Source: ZC4RG29 sp964521255 (lineage in GTDB: Bacteria > Bacteroidota > Bacteroidia > Cytophagales > Cyclobacteriaceae). From it: a stretch of 64,000 bases of DNA. Positions 18,036-25,987 of this stretch are shown here, piece after piece. The stretch is from the NCBI GenBank assembly GCA_964521255.1, contig CAZFRM010000022.1, positions 1-64,000 on the forward strand, written 5' to 3'. The stretch's first letter is position 1, and every line of letters begins with the position of its first letter. The position numbers and the translations under genes were made by a program. The notes under the pieces are model-generated. The model was not told where the DNA came from, did not search any database, and saw only the letters and a program-made list of their open reading frames with translations.

Positions 18036-19250
18036 CTATGCGTCAAGTTCACCGGCTATCACATTCATACTACTCATCGTAAGGATGGCATCTGAGACGT
18101 TACTCCCCTGTATCATTTCAGGATAAGCCTGGTAATAGATAAAACACGGTCTTCGCAGATGCAACCGATAAGGCGTTCTTCCTCCGTCGCTGACTAAATA
18201 AAATCCCAACTCTCCATTACCACCCTCCACGCAATGATAGACTTCTCCTTTAGGAACATCCGTTTCTCCCATTACAATTTTGAAATGGTAGATCAAAGCT
18301 TCCATGTCGTTATATACTTCTTCTTTTGGAGGAAGATAAAAATCGGGAACTTCAGCATGATAAGGTCCTTCCGGAAGTTTTTCTATCGCCTGACGAATGA
18401 TGCTCAAGCTCTGCCACATTTCTTCCTGGCGCACCATGAACCTGTCGTATGTATCGCCACTTGTTCCAACCGGAATTATAAAATCAAAATCTTCATAAGA
18501 AGAATAAGGATTCATTGCGCGAACATCATAATCAATTCCAGTGGCCCGTAGGTTAGGACCGGAGAAACTGTAATTTAATGCACGTTCTGAGGTGATCGCT
18601 CCCACGCCTATGGTACGCTCCATAAAAATGCGATTGCGCTCCAGGAGCTTTGTAAATTCCTTTAATGCTGCGGGATATTCCTTTAAAAACGTATTGATCT
18701 TGGCCCACGCTGCAGGCGTAAAATCTCTTTCAAATCCTCCAATGCGCCCCATGTTAGTGGTTAGTCTCGCGCCACATATCTCTTCGTAAATCTCATATAT
18801 GAGTTCACGAAATTCAAAGAGGTAGACAAATCCGGTTAACGCACCTGTATCAACGCCCAGTACACTATTGCAAATCAGGTGATCAGAGATGCGCGAAAGC
18901 TCCATAATGATCACACGCAAATACTGAACTCTCTTTGGTATTTCTGCACCAATAAGTTTTTCTACCGTCATGTGCCAACCAATGTTGTTGATAGGCGATG
19001 AACAATAGTTCATGCGATCGGTAATAGGTGTGATCTGGTAAAAGGGACGGTGCTCTGCAAGTTTTTCAAACGCACGATGAATATAACCAATCGTCGGTTC
19101 GGAGCGAACGATGGTTTCACCATCCATGGTTAATACATTTTGAAAGATACCATGTGTGGCAGGATGCGTAGGGCCAAGGTTGAGCGTCGTATAATTCTTC
19201 TCGTCCGATTCCTCGTGATGCTCTCCTACTATGTTCCTTGTCATGCTCAT
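18036..19250 (-). CDS. nuoD: NADH-quinone oxidoreductase subunit D (complex I, operon 1)
   Basis: A 404-residue 49-kDa-type subunit related to the large subunit of [NiFe] hydrogenases; it shapes the quinone site with NuoB. Marks: LNLGPTHPATHG near the N-terminus (quinone-site His), IGYIHRAFEKLAEHR, ITDRMNYCSSP (quinone-site Tyr) and a C-terminus ending AILTMSSMNVIAGELDA. It is an independent gene here, 1 base after nuoC, whereas the second operon fuses the two. Length is normal for an unfused NuoD. Confidence 0.96.
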   Translation of the reverse strand: MSMTRNIVGEHHEESDEKNYTTLNLGPTHPATHGIFQNVLTMDGETIVRSEPTIGYIHRAFEKLAEHRPFYQITPITDRMNYCSSPINNIGWHMTVEKLIGAEIPKRVQYLRVIIMELSRISDHLICNSVLGVDTGALTGFVYLFEFRELIYEIYEEICGARLTTNMGRIGGFERDFTPAAWAKINTFLKEYPAALKEFTKLLERNRIFMERTIGVGAITSERALNYSFSGPNLRATGIDYDVRAMNPYSSYEDFDFIIPVGTSGDTYDRFMVRQEEMWQSLSIIRQAIEKLPEGPYHAEVPDFYLPPKEEVYNDMEALIYHFKIVMGETDVPKGEVYHCVEGGNGELGFYLVSDGGRTPYRLHLRRPCFIYYQAYPEMIQGSNVSDAILTMSSMNVIAGELDA

Positions 19251-19251
19251 A

Positions 19252-19752
19252 CTATCGTCCGAACATAAAGTCCTTCTTATCTTCCCTTGTTTGATCTTCC
19301 AATGGATATTCCTTTCGCATTGGAAATATGATCATATCCTCCACATTCAAAATTCTTCTCAGATCAGGATGGCCTTGAAATTGCACTCCGAAAAAATCGT
19401 ACGTCTCGCGTTCCATCCAATTGGCAGCCGCAAAAATATTGGTAATGGTTGGTGTAACCGGGTTTTCTGCCTGCAAGAATATTTTTATTCGTAGTCTCTT
19501 ATTCTTTACAAGACTATGAAGCTGATACATTACTCCTATTTGATTGGCATCCGGAAAATGAAGACCACACAAAGTAGTGAGGTATTGAAACTGCAAATCT
19601 TTATGATCAAATAAAAATTTGATTGTTTCTACAATTCTATTCGGCGAAACGTTGATCGTCAAAAAGTCATACGGTGTTTCAATGGAAAGAATGTCATCTC
19701 CAAACTTTTCTTTGAGCAAAACTGAAACAATGTCTTGTTCGATATTCTCCAT
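19252..19752 (-). CDS. nuoC: NADH-quinone oxidoreductase subunit C (complex I, operon 1)
   Basis: A 166-residue 30-kDa-type subunit of the peripheral arm, structural in role. The family signature ERETYDFFGVQFQGHPDLRR is visible near residues 110-130, followed by the PMRKEYPLEDQTRED tail. Its ATG overlaps the nuoB stop by one base (TAATG), and its stop is one base from the nuoD start, so nuoB-C-D look translationally coupled. Length is normal for an unfused NuoC (150-200). Confidence 0.95.
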   Translation of the reverse strand: MENIEQDIVSVLLKEKFGDDILSIETPYDFLTINVSPNRIVETIKFLFDHKDLQFQYLTTLCGLHFPDANQIGVMYQLHSLVKNKRLRIKIFLQAENPVTPTITNIFAAANWMERETYDFFGVQFQGHPDLRRILNVEDMIIFPMRKEYPLEDQTREDKKDFMFGR

Positions 19753-20306
19753 TATTCAATTCCGTATTTATTCAACATCGCTTTATACTCAACTGAGTCT
19801 CTTCGCCGCAATGATTCTGTCTCAACAAGCTGCTGTATTTTCATCACCCCATCCAGTATTTGTTCAGGGCGCGGAGGACAACCTGGTACATACACATCAA
19901 CAGGAATAATTCTATCGATCCCTTGCAGAACGCTGTAGGTATCAAATATTCCACCGCTACATGCGCATGCTCCAACAGAAAGCACCCATCTCGGTTCCGC
20001 CATTTGCTCGTAAACTTGTCGAAGGATCGGGCCCATTTTTTTTGCAATGGTTCCCATCACCATAAGCAAGTCGGCCTGACGGGGAGAAAAGCTAAGCCGT
20101 TCTGAACCAAAGCGTGCAAGATCGTAGTGTGCGCCCATCGTAGCCATGAATTCTATTCCACAGCAAGAAGTAGCAAATGGTAAAGGCCATATAGAATTTT
20201 TACGCGCGAGTCCTACTACCTTATCCAAACTTGTGGCAAGGAAACCTGGCCCTTCGTAACCAGCTGGTTTTTCTGCAATCTTTATTTTAGTATTCAACGA
20301 TTCCAT
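19752..20306 (-). CDS. nuoB: NADH-quinone oxidoreductase subunit B, N2 cluster (complex I, operon 1)
   Basis: A 184-residue subunit carrying cluster N2, the last iron-sulfur centre before quinone. The tandem cysteines are in FATSCCGIEFMATMG, the third in GACACSGG and the fourth in VPGCPPRPE; SPRQADLLMVMGT and MAEPRWVLSVG are also typical. Before its ATG, in the 112-base gap to nuoA, lie a stem-loop element and 7-base units, so the leader of nuoB within the transcript is unusually structured. Confidence 0.96.
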   Translation of the reverse strand: MESLNTKIKIAEKPAGYEGPGFLATSLDKVVGLARKNSIWPLPFATSCCGIEFMATMGAHYDLARFGSERLSFSPRQADLLMVMGTIAKKMGPILRQVYEQMAEPRWVLSVGACACSGGIFDTYSVLQGIDRIIPVDVYVPGCPPRPEQILDGVMKIQQLVETESLRRRDSVEYKAMLNKYGIE

Positions 20307-20324
20307 TTTTCACAGCCTCATCCT

Positions 20325-20392
20325 AAGTCCCTCTCCTTCGGAGAGGGACTTTAAAGATTCGTTTTATAATAAGTACGAGTACAATGTCACTG
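20325..20392. repeat. Composite stem-loop element, copy 2 (nuoA-nuoB gap)
   Basis: A perfect 12-base-pair hairpin, AAGTCCCTCTCC-TTC-GGAGAGGGACTT (20,325-20,351), is followed by an arm that reads, on the minus strand, CAGTGACATTGTACTCGTA and so on. About 52 bases correspond to the copy in the nuoI-nuoJ gap with few mismatches and short gaps, in inverted orientation 7 kb away. The preceding CCTCATCC matches the CCTCAC(T)CC found before the core at 32,640 and 37,683. Confidence 0.75.
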
Positions 20393-20418
20393 AACATTCT
20401 TAACCATTAACCTAATCA
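20393..20418. repeat. 7-base units next to the nuoA stop
   Basis: On the minus strand GGATTAG, TGATTAG, GTTAATG and GTTAAGA follow in register straight after the nuoA stop codon region and run into the arm of the stem-loop element. The same order, array then arm then hairpin, is present at 13,320-13,441. Confidence 0.55.
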
Positions 20419-20793
20419 CTAATCCTGATCCCACCTGAGTGCACCCTTCTTAATGATGTAGAAAAATCCCACCAATAAAAGTGTTATAAAGACTAACATT
20501 TCAACAAACCCTGTTGTGCCCATCTCTTTAAAGTTCACTGCCCACGGATACATAAAAATTACTTCCACATCAAACAGCACGAATAAAATAGCGACGAGAA
20601 AGTAACGGATGTGCATCGGCATGCGCGCATTTCCTTTGGATTCTATACCGCATTCAAAAGATTCTAATTTTATTTTCGTTTTTCGAAGCGGCCCAAGTTT
20701 ATGGGTAATGAACATTGTACCCCCTACAAATAGTGCAGCAAGAATAAACATGAATAATACGGGGATGTACTGCAATATCAGTTCGTCGTCCAT
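20419..20793 (-). CDS. nuoA: NADH-quinone oxidoreductase subunit A (complex I, operon 1)
   Basis: A 124-residue three-helix membrane subunit whose first loop closes over the quinone site. Signature FECGIESKGNARMPMHIRYF with the loop cysteine, then LFVLFDVEVIFMYPWAV with the conserved acidic pair. It is the first gene of the first nuo operon; a small secreted-protein gene ends 51 bases upstream on the same strand and may be co-transcribed. The second NuoA (45,877-46,323) has YEGG instead of FECG, a difference useful for sorting the two isoforms. Confidence 0.95.
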   Translation of the reverse strand: MDDELILQYIPVLFMFILAALFVGGTMFITHKLGPLRKTKIKLESFECGIESKGNARMPMHIRYFLVAILFVLFDVEVIFMYPWAVNFKEMGTTGFVEMLVFITLLLVGFFYIIKKGALRWDQD

Positions 20794-20844
20794 AAAAGTT
20801 TTTTAATTCTGGTTTAAGATGAAATACTTATCACAAACCATATT

Positions 20845-21153
20845 TCACGGGGCATTAGCGCGGACAGATCCAAAAACCTGTTTGATGATGTGCGGTTGCG
20901 CGATTGAAACGAAAAAGTCAATAGCTAAATAAGCGTTTGTAATATCCAATTCGTCTCCTTCCCAAATCAATTGAATATTGGGTGACGATTTCACAACATC
21001 TTCTGCTACCGAAATGGTTTGTTGCTGATGAAAGAACGAAGTTGAAAGGCGATGTAGTTCCTTCAGTTGAGGGATAGAGCTATAAGCAGGCCATGCAGAA
21101 AAGGTGACCAGGATTACGAGAAAAATTTTAGAAAAGACAAGCGCCTTTTTCAC
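20845..21153 (-). CDS. Small secreted protein of unknown function
   Basis: A 102-residue product starting at GTG (21,153). It has a signal peptide (basic MKKA, hydrophobic FLVILVTFSAW, likely cut after AYS) and a soluble remainder of about 75 residues with no family I recognise; the visible text includes IQLIWEGDELDITNAYLAID. It sits 51 bases upstream of nuoA, in the same direction, behind a good -7 promoter match, so it may lead the nuo transcript. Whether that link has meaning for complex I is not known. Confidence 0.6.
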   Translation of the reverse strand: MKKALVFSKIFLVILVTFSAWPAYSSIPQLKELHRLSTSFFHQQQTISVAEDVVKSSPNIQLIWEGDELDITNAYLAIDFFVSIAQPHIIKQVFGSVRANAP

Positions 21154-21178
21154 TGGTGGCTACGTAAATTTTAATGAA

Positions 21179-21186
21179 CAAATATA
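21179..21186 (-). promoter_or_regulatory. Candidate -7 box upstream of the small secreted protein and nuo operon 1
   Basis: On the minus strand TATATTTG matches the Bacteroidota -7 consensus TAnnTTTG exactly, about 26 bases before the GTG at 21,153. A clear TTG at the -33 position is missing (the spot reads GTGA). It is the best promoter candidate for the gene at 20,845 and possibly for nuoA-N behind it. Confidence 0.4.
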
Positions 21187-21318
21187 GATCAATTTTCACC
21201 ATAAAAATCACCGTAATTACTCAATTATTATTACACGTACACACACCTTTTTTCAAACCATTCAATTCAAACGATTACGTACTGCATTTAACTTTTAGCA
21301 TTATCTAATAGTCAATCC

Positions 21319-22842
21319 TCATTGCTCTTTATTTCGAAGAATACTATGTCTTTGGCTATACACGAAATATACAACCAGTCCAAGCGCAAGCCAGATGAAC
21401 AACCTAAGCCAGTTTTCCCATCCTAAGCTCAACATCATGCCCAGGTTGAAGATTATGCCCAGTGGGGCGATAAGGAAAAGATAAGGAACCTTGAAAGGAC
21501 GGTTCAGATTGGGCTGTCTCTTCCTCATCATCATCACCGCTATGCATACCATGATAAAAGCGAACAAAGTTCCGATGTTGACGAGTTTGGCGATAGTTTC
21601 AATCGGAATTAACCCGGCAACTATGGCTACTGCAATACCAATGAGTGCAGTGCCACGATAAGGAACTTTTGTACGGGGGTGAATCTTTGCAAAAATATTT
21701 CTCGGCAACAAGCCATCCTTTGCCATGGCCAGAAATAACCTGGATTGCCCTAACATTTGAACAAGTAATACTGAAGTAAGTCCTGCTACGGCCGCAATCG
21801 AGATAAGCCATACTGCAAAATTCAGTCCGTAATGGGCAAACGCAGCGGCTATTGGCGCTTTAATATCGAGATCAGTATATTTTACCATACCGGTAATAAC
21901 AAGGGAAACAGATATGTATAGTATGGTGCAAATCAGTAATGATACAAGGAGGCCAAAGGGTACATCTTTACGTGGATTCTTAGCTTCTCCCGCCTGTGTA
22001 CTAACCGTATCAAATCCTATATACGCAAAAAATACATACGCCGCTCCGGCCATAATTCCACCATAACCAAAGGCCATTATTCCCTGGCTATTCAATGTAG
22101 GAGCGGGTATGAAAGGATCCCAGTTTTGAGGGTCAATAAAAAATGCTCCTGCAACAATCACAAAGAGCACTACGCTAACTTTTAAAATCACCATTAAGAG
22201 ATTGGTATTGGCAGCTTCTTTTATACCACGCAATAAAATCCAGGTAATGACTAAGATTACGATCATAGCGGGTAAGTTGACCGCGATCGGCATGCCTAAA
22301 AAAGTAGGTATATCAATCGATGAATAGCTTGCACTTAATTCTGCCAAAGTACCATCAGCCGTTGCGTTGGCTAACATCAACTTGGCGCTATATAAATCAT
22401 TGGCCAGCCATAAAGGTAAGTGAACATGGAAGAGTCCCAACAACTTTAAAAAATATCCAGACCATCCAACAGCTACCGTGGAAGAAGCCATCGAATATTC
22501 GAGTATTAAATCCCAACCTATGATCCAGGCGAACAACTCACCAACAGTAGCAAATGAATAAGCGTATGCCGATCCCTCTACAGGAATAATAGACGCGAAC
22601 TCAGCATAGCAAAGGCCTGCAAACGCACAACCAAGCCCGGCTACAACAAAGGAAAGTGCCAAAGCAGGGCCGGCAAATTCTTTTGCGGCCAGACCCGTCA
22701 TGACGAAGATACCAGCACCGATTACCGAACCGATACCCAAAGCAGTCAGAGACCATTTTCCTAAAACGCGCCTTAGTCCACTGCGGAGCATGTCTTCTTC
22801 ATACATCGCAAGGGTTTTCTTAGCTTTCCATTGTTTCATCAT
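21319..22842 (-). CDS. APC-family amino-acid permease (cationic amino-acid transporter type)
   Basis: A 507-residue inner-membrane transporter with 12-14 predicted helices. The first helix has the APC substrate-site signature LGIGSVIGAGIFVMTG, followed by FAGLCYAEFASIIPVEGSAY and FFAYIGFDTVSTQAGEAKNPRKD, which match the CAT (cationic amino-acid transporter, YfnA-like) branch. Such proteins take up amino acids by proton or sodium symport or exchange; the substrate cannot be told here. The extended soluble N-terminus of about 30 residues is normal for this branch. Start is ATG at 22842 with another ATG at 22839. It appears to be a single-gene unit. Confidence 0.9.
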   Translation of the reverse strand: MMKQWKAKKTLAMYEEDMLRSGLRRVLGKWSLTALGIGSVIGAGIFVMTGLAAKEFAGPALALSFVVAGLGCAFAGLCYAEFASIIPVEGSAYAYSFATVGELFAWIIGWDLILEYSMASSTVAVGWSGYFLKLLGLFHVHLPLWLANDLYSAKLMLANATADGTLAELSASYSSIDIPTFLGMPIAVNLPAMIVILVITWILLRGIKEAANTNLLMVILKVSVVLFVIVAGAFFIDPQNWDPFIPAPTLNSQGIMAFGYGGIMAGAAYVFFAYIGFDTVSTQAGEAKNPRKDVPFGLLVSLLICTILYISVSLVITGMVKYTDLDIKAPIAAAFAHYGLNFAVWLISIAAVAGLTSVLLVQMLGQSRLFLAMAKDGLLPRNIFAKIHPRTKVPYRGTALIGIAVAIVAGLIPIETIAKLVNIGTLFAFIMVCIAVMMMRKRQPNLNRPFKVPYLFLIAPLGIIFNLGMMLSLGWENWLRLFIWLALGLVVYFVYSQRHSILRNKEQ

Positions 22843-23160
22843 GACAGTTATATTAATAAACCTCGTTACAATACTATTTAAAATAAGAAGTAAAACTAAT
22901 TTTTGACTGTAAATTTTTAGAATGGGCTACTCTACCAGAAGATGATTTCATTACTATGTATTCGTTGCCTGGGTGGGTGATTTCAAGAAATGCCACCGGA
23001 TAAATTCCATAATATTTATATTTTGCAAAAAAATTTACCAGGACAGAACCTGCCGAAGGGCCACGGAAATATCGCTTTACTTATAAATTCCATGACCTAA
23101 TGTGCCAACCTTTAAGAAACACATCGAAATGCTTCGTGTCGTGTTCTGCCTGGTATTTCT
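22843..23160. other. Gene-free stretch with a long-range inverted repeat
   Basis: 318 bases between the permease and the TPR gene. The only structure seen is an inverted repeat, ACCAGGACAGAAC (23,037-23,049) against GTTCTGCCTGGT (23,143-23,154), 12 of 13 positions pairing around a loop of 93 bases. On the minus strand it begins 6 bases after the TPR stop codon and ends with TAAATTTTTTT, so it could be the end of that operon's transcript. No gene is supported here. Confidence 0.45.
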
Positions 23161-24765
23161 TTATTGAAGCGCTTTTAGCGCTTCTTTTGCTTTCTCGTCA
23201 CCTGGATTCAAAGCTATTACCTTAGTCCAGTAGCCCTTGGAGGCAGCATTTTCTTGTTTAATGAAATGATAGTATCCAAGATATGAGTAGGCCTCTATCA
23301 AATCCTGTTTGGATTTCTCCGGGTTTGCAGATGCTTTCTCCACCAATTTCTCGTAATAAGGTTTCGCTAAACCTTCTTCCGTTTCAGGATCGAGATTTGA
23401 TTTGGTTCTGGCTTCCCATAAATATCCAACTGTCATATTAGGCTGCAGTTCAATCAATTTCAAAAAAGCAGCGTCTGCTTCTGTATATTGCTTTGTAAAA
23501 TAATATGCCCGCCCAATAGAATAGTAGTCCTGCGATGCCGGTTTTTGTCGAAGCGCTATGAGTGACTTATACGCATCAATTGACTCCTCGTATCGCTTTG
23601 CTTTAAACAATGTCTCAGCAGTGAGTTGTTGTACTTCCACTTGCTTTGCATCCATCGCTAAACTTTTACGAAAACTTTCTATGGCAAGTGAGTCTTCATT
23701 TTGTTTCAATAAAAGTTTTCCGTAGTACGAATAATCATTTGCTTCAATTTCATTAGCAGGTGCCTTTTTAAAATATTGTTCGAAAATATTTTTACTCTGC
23801 GAATAGTCACCTGCTTCAAATAAAGAGAAGGCATAGAATCTTAGTGTAATAGGATTCACATCATCTTTTTGTGCAAGATCTTTAAACACTTCATTTGCAC
23901 CTGCATAGTTCCTGGCCATGAATAAAAAGAAAGCGTAACGAATCTTTCCAATCTCAGGCTTATCTGTGATAGAAAGATATTTCTCATAAGCCTGAACAGC
24001 CTTATCAGCTTCTTTACGGATATAATACAATTCGCCCAATTCTTTGTGAGCAGGTGCGTAAGAAGGATTGATCGAAATTGCAGTATTCAGAGATTCAATG
24101 GCTACCGGATAATTTTTTGAACGTATATACACCAATGCAATTTTATAATGCGGTGTTGCATTCTTCGGATCAAGTTTAGCAGCACGCTCGTAACTGCTAA
24201 CAGCCAAACCTCCATTGTTCTGCGTCACAAAGGCATCACCTAATAAAATGTGAACATAAGGATCCTCCGGACTGATTCCCTTTGCTTTCTCAAGAAGATT
24301 CACCGCTTCAGCTACACGCTTTGCGTCAGCCAGATAGGCTTCGCCGATAGTCTTCAGCACAGTTGTATTTTTCATTTTACTAAGACTCAACGCCTTGTCA
24401 AATTGAAGTTTTGATTCGTCCTGATTATTTTCCAGGAATTTTAAATAACCCTTTCCTGCGTAGTTAAGGGGATCCTTAGCATCCATAGCGATTCCCTTTT
24501 CAAAAGTCTGAGATGCTGCTTCACGTTCACCAGCCTTCAGTTCAATATATCCCAGGTAAAATAAATTTTCAGGTGTCTGGTCTGCATTAGAAACTTTTCT
24601 CATTGCTTCCACTGCTTTTGATGCCTGATCCTCTTCAAACAACTGAATGGCTTTTTTTACTTCAGGCGTTTGCCCAAAGGCAATCGCTGCCAGAAGGGAG
24701 AAAAACAGAACTCCCATCATAATGACGAACCAAAATCGTTTTAAAAAATCAACTGTACTTTTCAT
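23161..24765 (-). CDS. Exported TPR-repeat protein of the Exb/TonB operon
   Basis: A 534-residue protein with an N-terminal hydrophobic segment (FWFVIMMGVLFFSLLAAIAFG, signal peptide or anchor) and then almost wholly TPR motifs, about 12 of them, for example YIELKAGEREAASQTFEKGI and AYYFTKQYTEADAAFLKLI. TPR arrays are protein-protein scaffolds; in this case it would face the periplasm. The ATG at 24,765 is preferred over a TTG 42 bases upstream because the signal segment starts right after it. It is the last gene of the ExbB-ExbD-ExbD-TonB operon, 82 bases after the PstS-like gene, an order I recognise from other Cytophagales. Its partner is unknown. Confidence 0.82.
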   Translation of the reverse strand: MKSTVDFLKRFWFVIMMGVLFFSLLAAIAFGQTPEVKKAIQLFEEDQASKAVEAMRKVSNADQTPENLFYLGYIELKAGEREAASQTFEKGIAMDAKDPLNYAGKGYLKFLENNQDESKLQFDKALSLSKMKNTTVLKTIGEAYLADAKRVAEAVNLLEKAKGISPEDPYVHILLGDAFVTQNNGGLAVSSYERAAKLDPKNATPHYKIALVYIRSKNYPVAIESLNTAISINPSYAPAHKELGELYYIRKEADKAVQAYEKYLSITDKPEIGKIRYAFFLFMARNYAGANEVFKDLAQKDDVNPITLRFYAFSLFEAGDYSQSKNIFEQYFKKAPANEIEANDYSYYGKLLLKQNEDSLAIESFRKSLAMDAKQVEVQQLTAETLFKAKRYEESIDAYKSLIALRQKPASQDYYSIGRAYYFTKQYTEADAAFLKLIELQPNMTVGYLWEARTKSNLDPETEEGLAKPYYEKLVEKASANPEKSKQDLIEAYSYLGYYHFIKQENAASKGYWTKVIALNPGDEKAKEALKALQ

Positions 24766-24847
24766 GTCTTTAATTCTTTTTTGTTCTAATAAATTAACTG
24801 GAACCAATTTGTATCCTCAGATCAAATTCTGCATTTCATGATCTGAT

Positions 24848-25792
24848 TTAAAAAGGTTCACGATTGACTTCTATAATACGTAGCGGCATTGTGCTGGGAA
24901 CCAGGCCGGCTTTTAATACAATCCTTTGACCCTTGTCGCCGGATACAAAAGCTGTGAAACCGGCAGCAAGACCGGTACGTGCTTCACGACTGATCATCAC
25001 CACATCGCGTGTTAGTGCGTATTTTCCCTGAGCGATGTATGCCTGGTACGGCTGATAAAAGTCCTCACCTTCAGAAAGACCTGCTACCCGAACACTTTTA
25101 AGAAAAGCATTCGTAGTAGAATCATCACGATCACTAATCCAACTTACACCGATAAGGCCTATTGCATTTGCATTCCTTGATACATAATTAACAACTGCGG
25201 AATCACTGTTAACAGCGAAACAGTTGGAAGGCAATTGTTGAAATGCATATATCGAATCATGAAGAAAGCGCACAATGCCTGCATCCGGTTGATCAAAAAC
25301 TAATTGCAACTCACCTAACGACGAAGAATTATCAAGCTGTTTCCATGTAGTGATCTTTCCTTTCAGAATATCTTCCAGTTCATTGATATGAAAGGTGCTA
25401 TCTGAATTTTCAGGATGAACGATAAGGGAAACCCCTTCTTTGGCAACTACCACTTGTTTAGCAACAATTTTTTGATCCATCAGCATTTGCAATTCATCCG
25501 GTAATAATTTTCTTGTTATAACCACAAGCCTGACACTGTCTTTCAACAGTGCATCAATTGCCTTTGCTTCAGAGGTGAAAGTCATTTCTACGTCAGCGTT
25601 TTGGTAGATCGCTTCAAATGCCTCTACCTCTGCAACCAAAAGAGGTTGGAGAGACGCATCCACGGCGATCTTCACAAATCCACTGGTGGGTGTATTCAAC
25701 AATTTGCCCGTCTTGTCGCGCTCACGACACGAACTGGTCAACGTTACCATTACTATCAAAATGACAATGACATCAACTTTTAATTTCATCAT
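24848..25792 (-). CDS. PstS-like phosphate-binding lipoprotein
   Basis: A 314-residue periplasmic-binding-protein-like lipoprotein: signal peptide with a lipobox (VMVTLTSSC, Cys about residue 22), then a PBP-like fold of the PstS type (VDASLQPLLVAEVEAFEAIY; LVVITRKLLPDELQ; GKITTWKQL; NANAIGLIGVSWISD). True PstS proteins bind phosphate for the PstCAB transporter, yet no permease or ATPase is near. Instead it overlaps a 65-residue membrane protein (ATGATG at the junction) downstream of TonB. Such linked PstS-like proteins are known in Bacteroidota and may serve TonB-energised uptake or envelope sensing; that is inference. The ATG at 25,789 is an equally good start. Confidence 0.8.
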   Translation of the reverse strand: MMKLKVDVIVILIVMVTLTSSCRERDKTGKLLNTPTSGFVKIAVDASLQPLLVAEVEAFEAIYQNADVEMTFTSEAKAIDALLKDSVRLVVITRKLLPDELQMLMDQKIVAKQVVVAKEGVSLIVHPENSDSTFHINELEDILKGKITTWKQLDNSSSLGELQLVFDQPDAGIVRFLHDSIYAFQQLPSNCFAVNSDSAVVNYVSRNANAIGLIGVSWISDRDDSTTNAFLKSVRVAGLSEGEDFYQPYQAYIAQGKYALTRDVVMISREARTGLAAGFTAFVSGDKGQRIVLKAGLVPSTMPLRIIEVNREPF

Positions 25793-25986
25793 TGAAAATA
25801 TTTTTGATAAAGACGGTAGGCACGAAAGACTCCATATCCAATCAACAAACCGCCTAATGGAAGTGCGTACTTTCCGGGAATGTTAAAGAGTTCTTCTGAT
25901 CTCCAGACTACTGCTGAACCAACGAATACATACACCAGTGACATCAAGAATCCCAGGTATCTCATGAGGTTCTGTAACGGTGTCAT
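25789..25986 (-). CDS. Small two-helix membrane protein between tonB and the PstS-like gene
   Basis: A 65-residue protein with two hydrophobic stretches (LGFLMSLVYVFVGSAVVW and YALPLGGLLIGYGVFRAYRL) ending in a short polar tail. I cannot assign a family. It starts 1 base after the tonB stop and its TGA overlaps the next gene's ATG, so it is clearly an operon member and not a chance frame. A role as a small accessory of the ExbB/D-TonB complex is possible but unproved. Confidence 0.7.
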   Translation of the reverse strand: MTPLQNLMRYLGFLMSLVYVFVGSAVVWRSEELFNIPGKYALPLGGLLIGYGVFRAYRLYQKYFQ

Positions 25987-25987
25987 T

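Noticed and set aside
24848..25792. Part of a Pst phosphate ABC transporter operon
   Set aside because: No pstC, pstA, pstB or phoU is adjacent; the neighbours are Exb/TonB genes.
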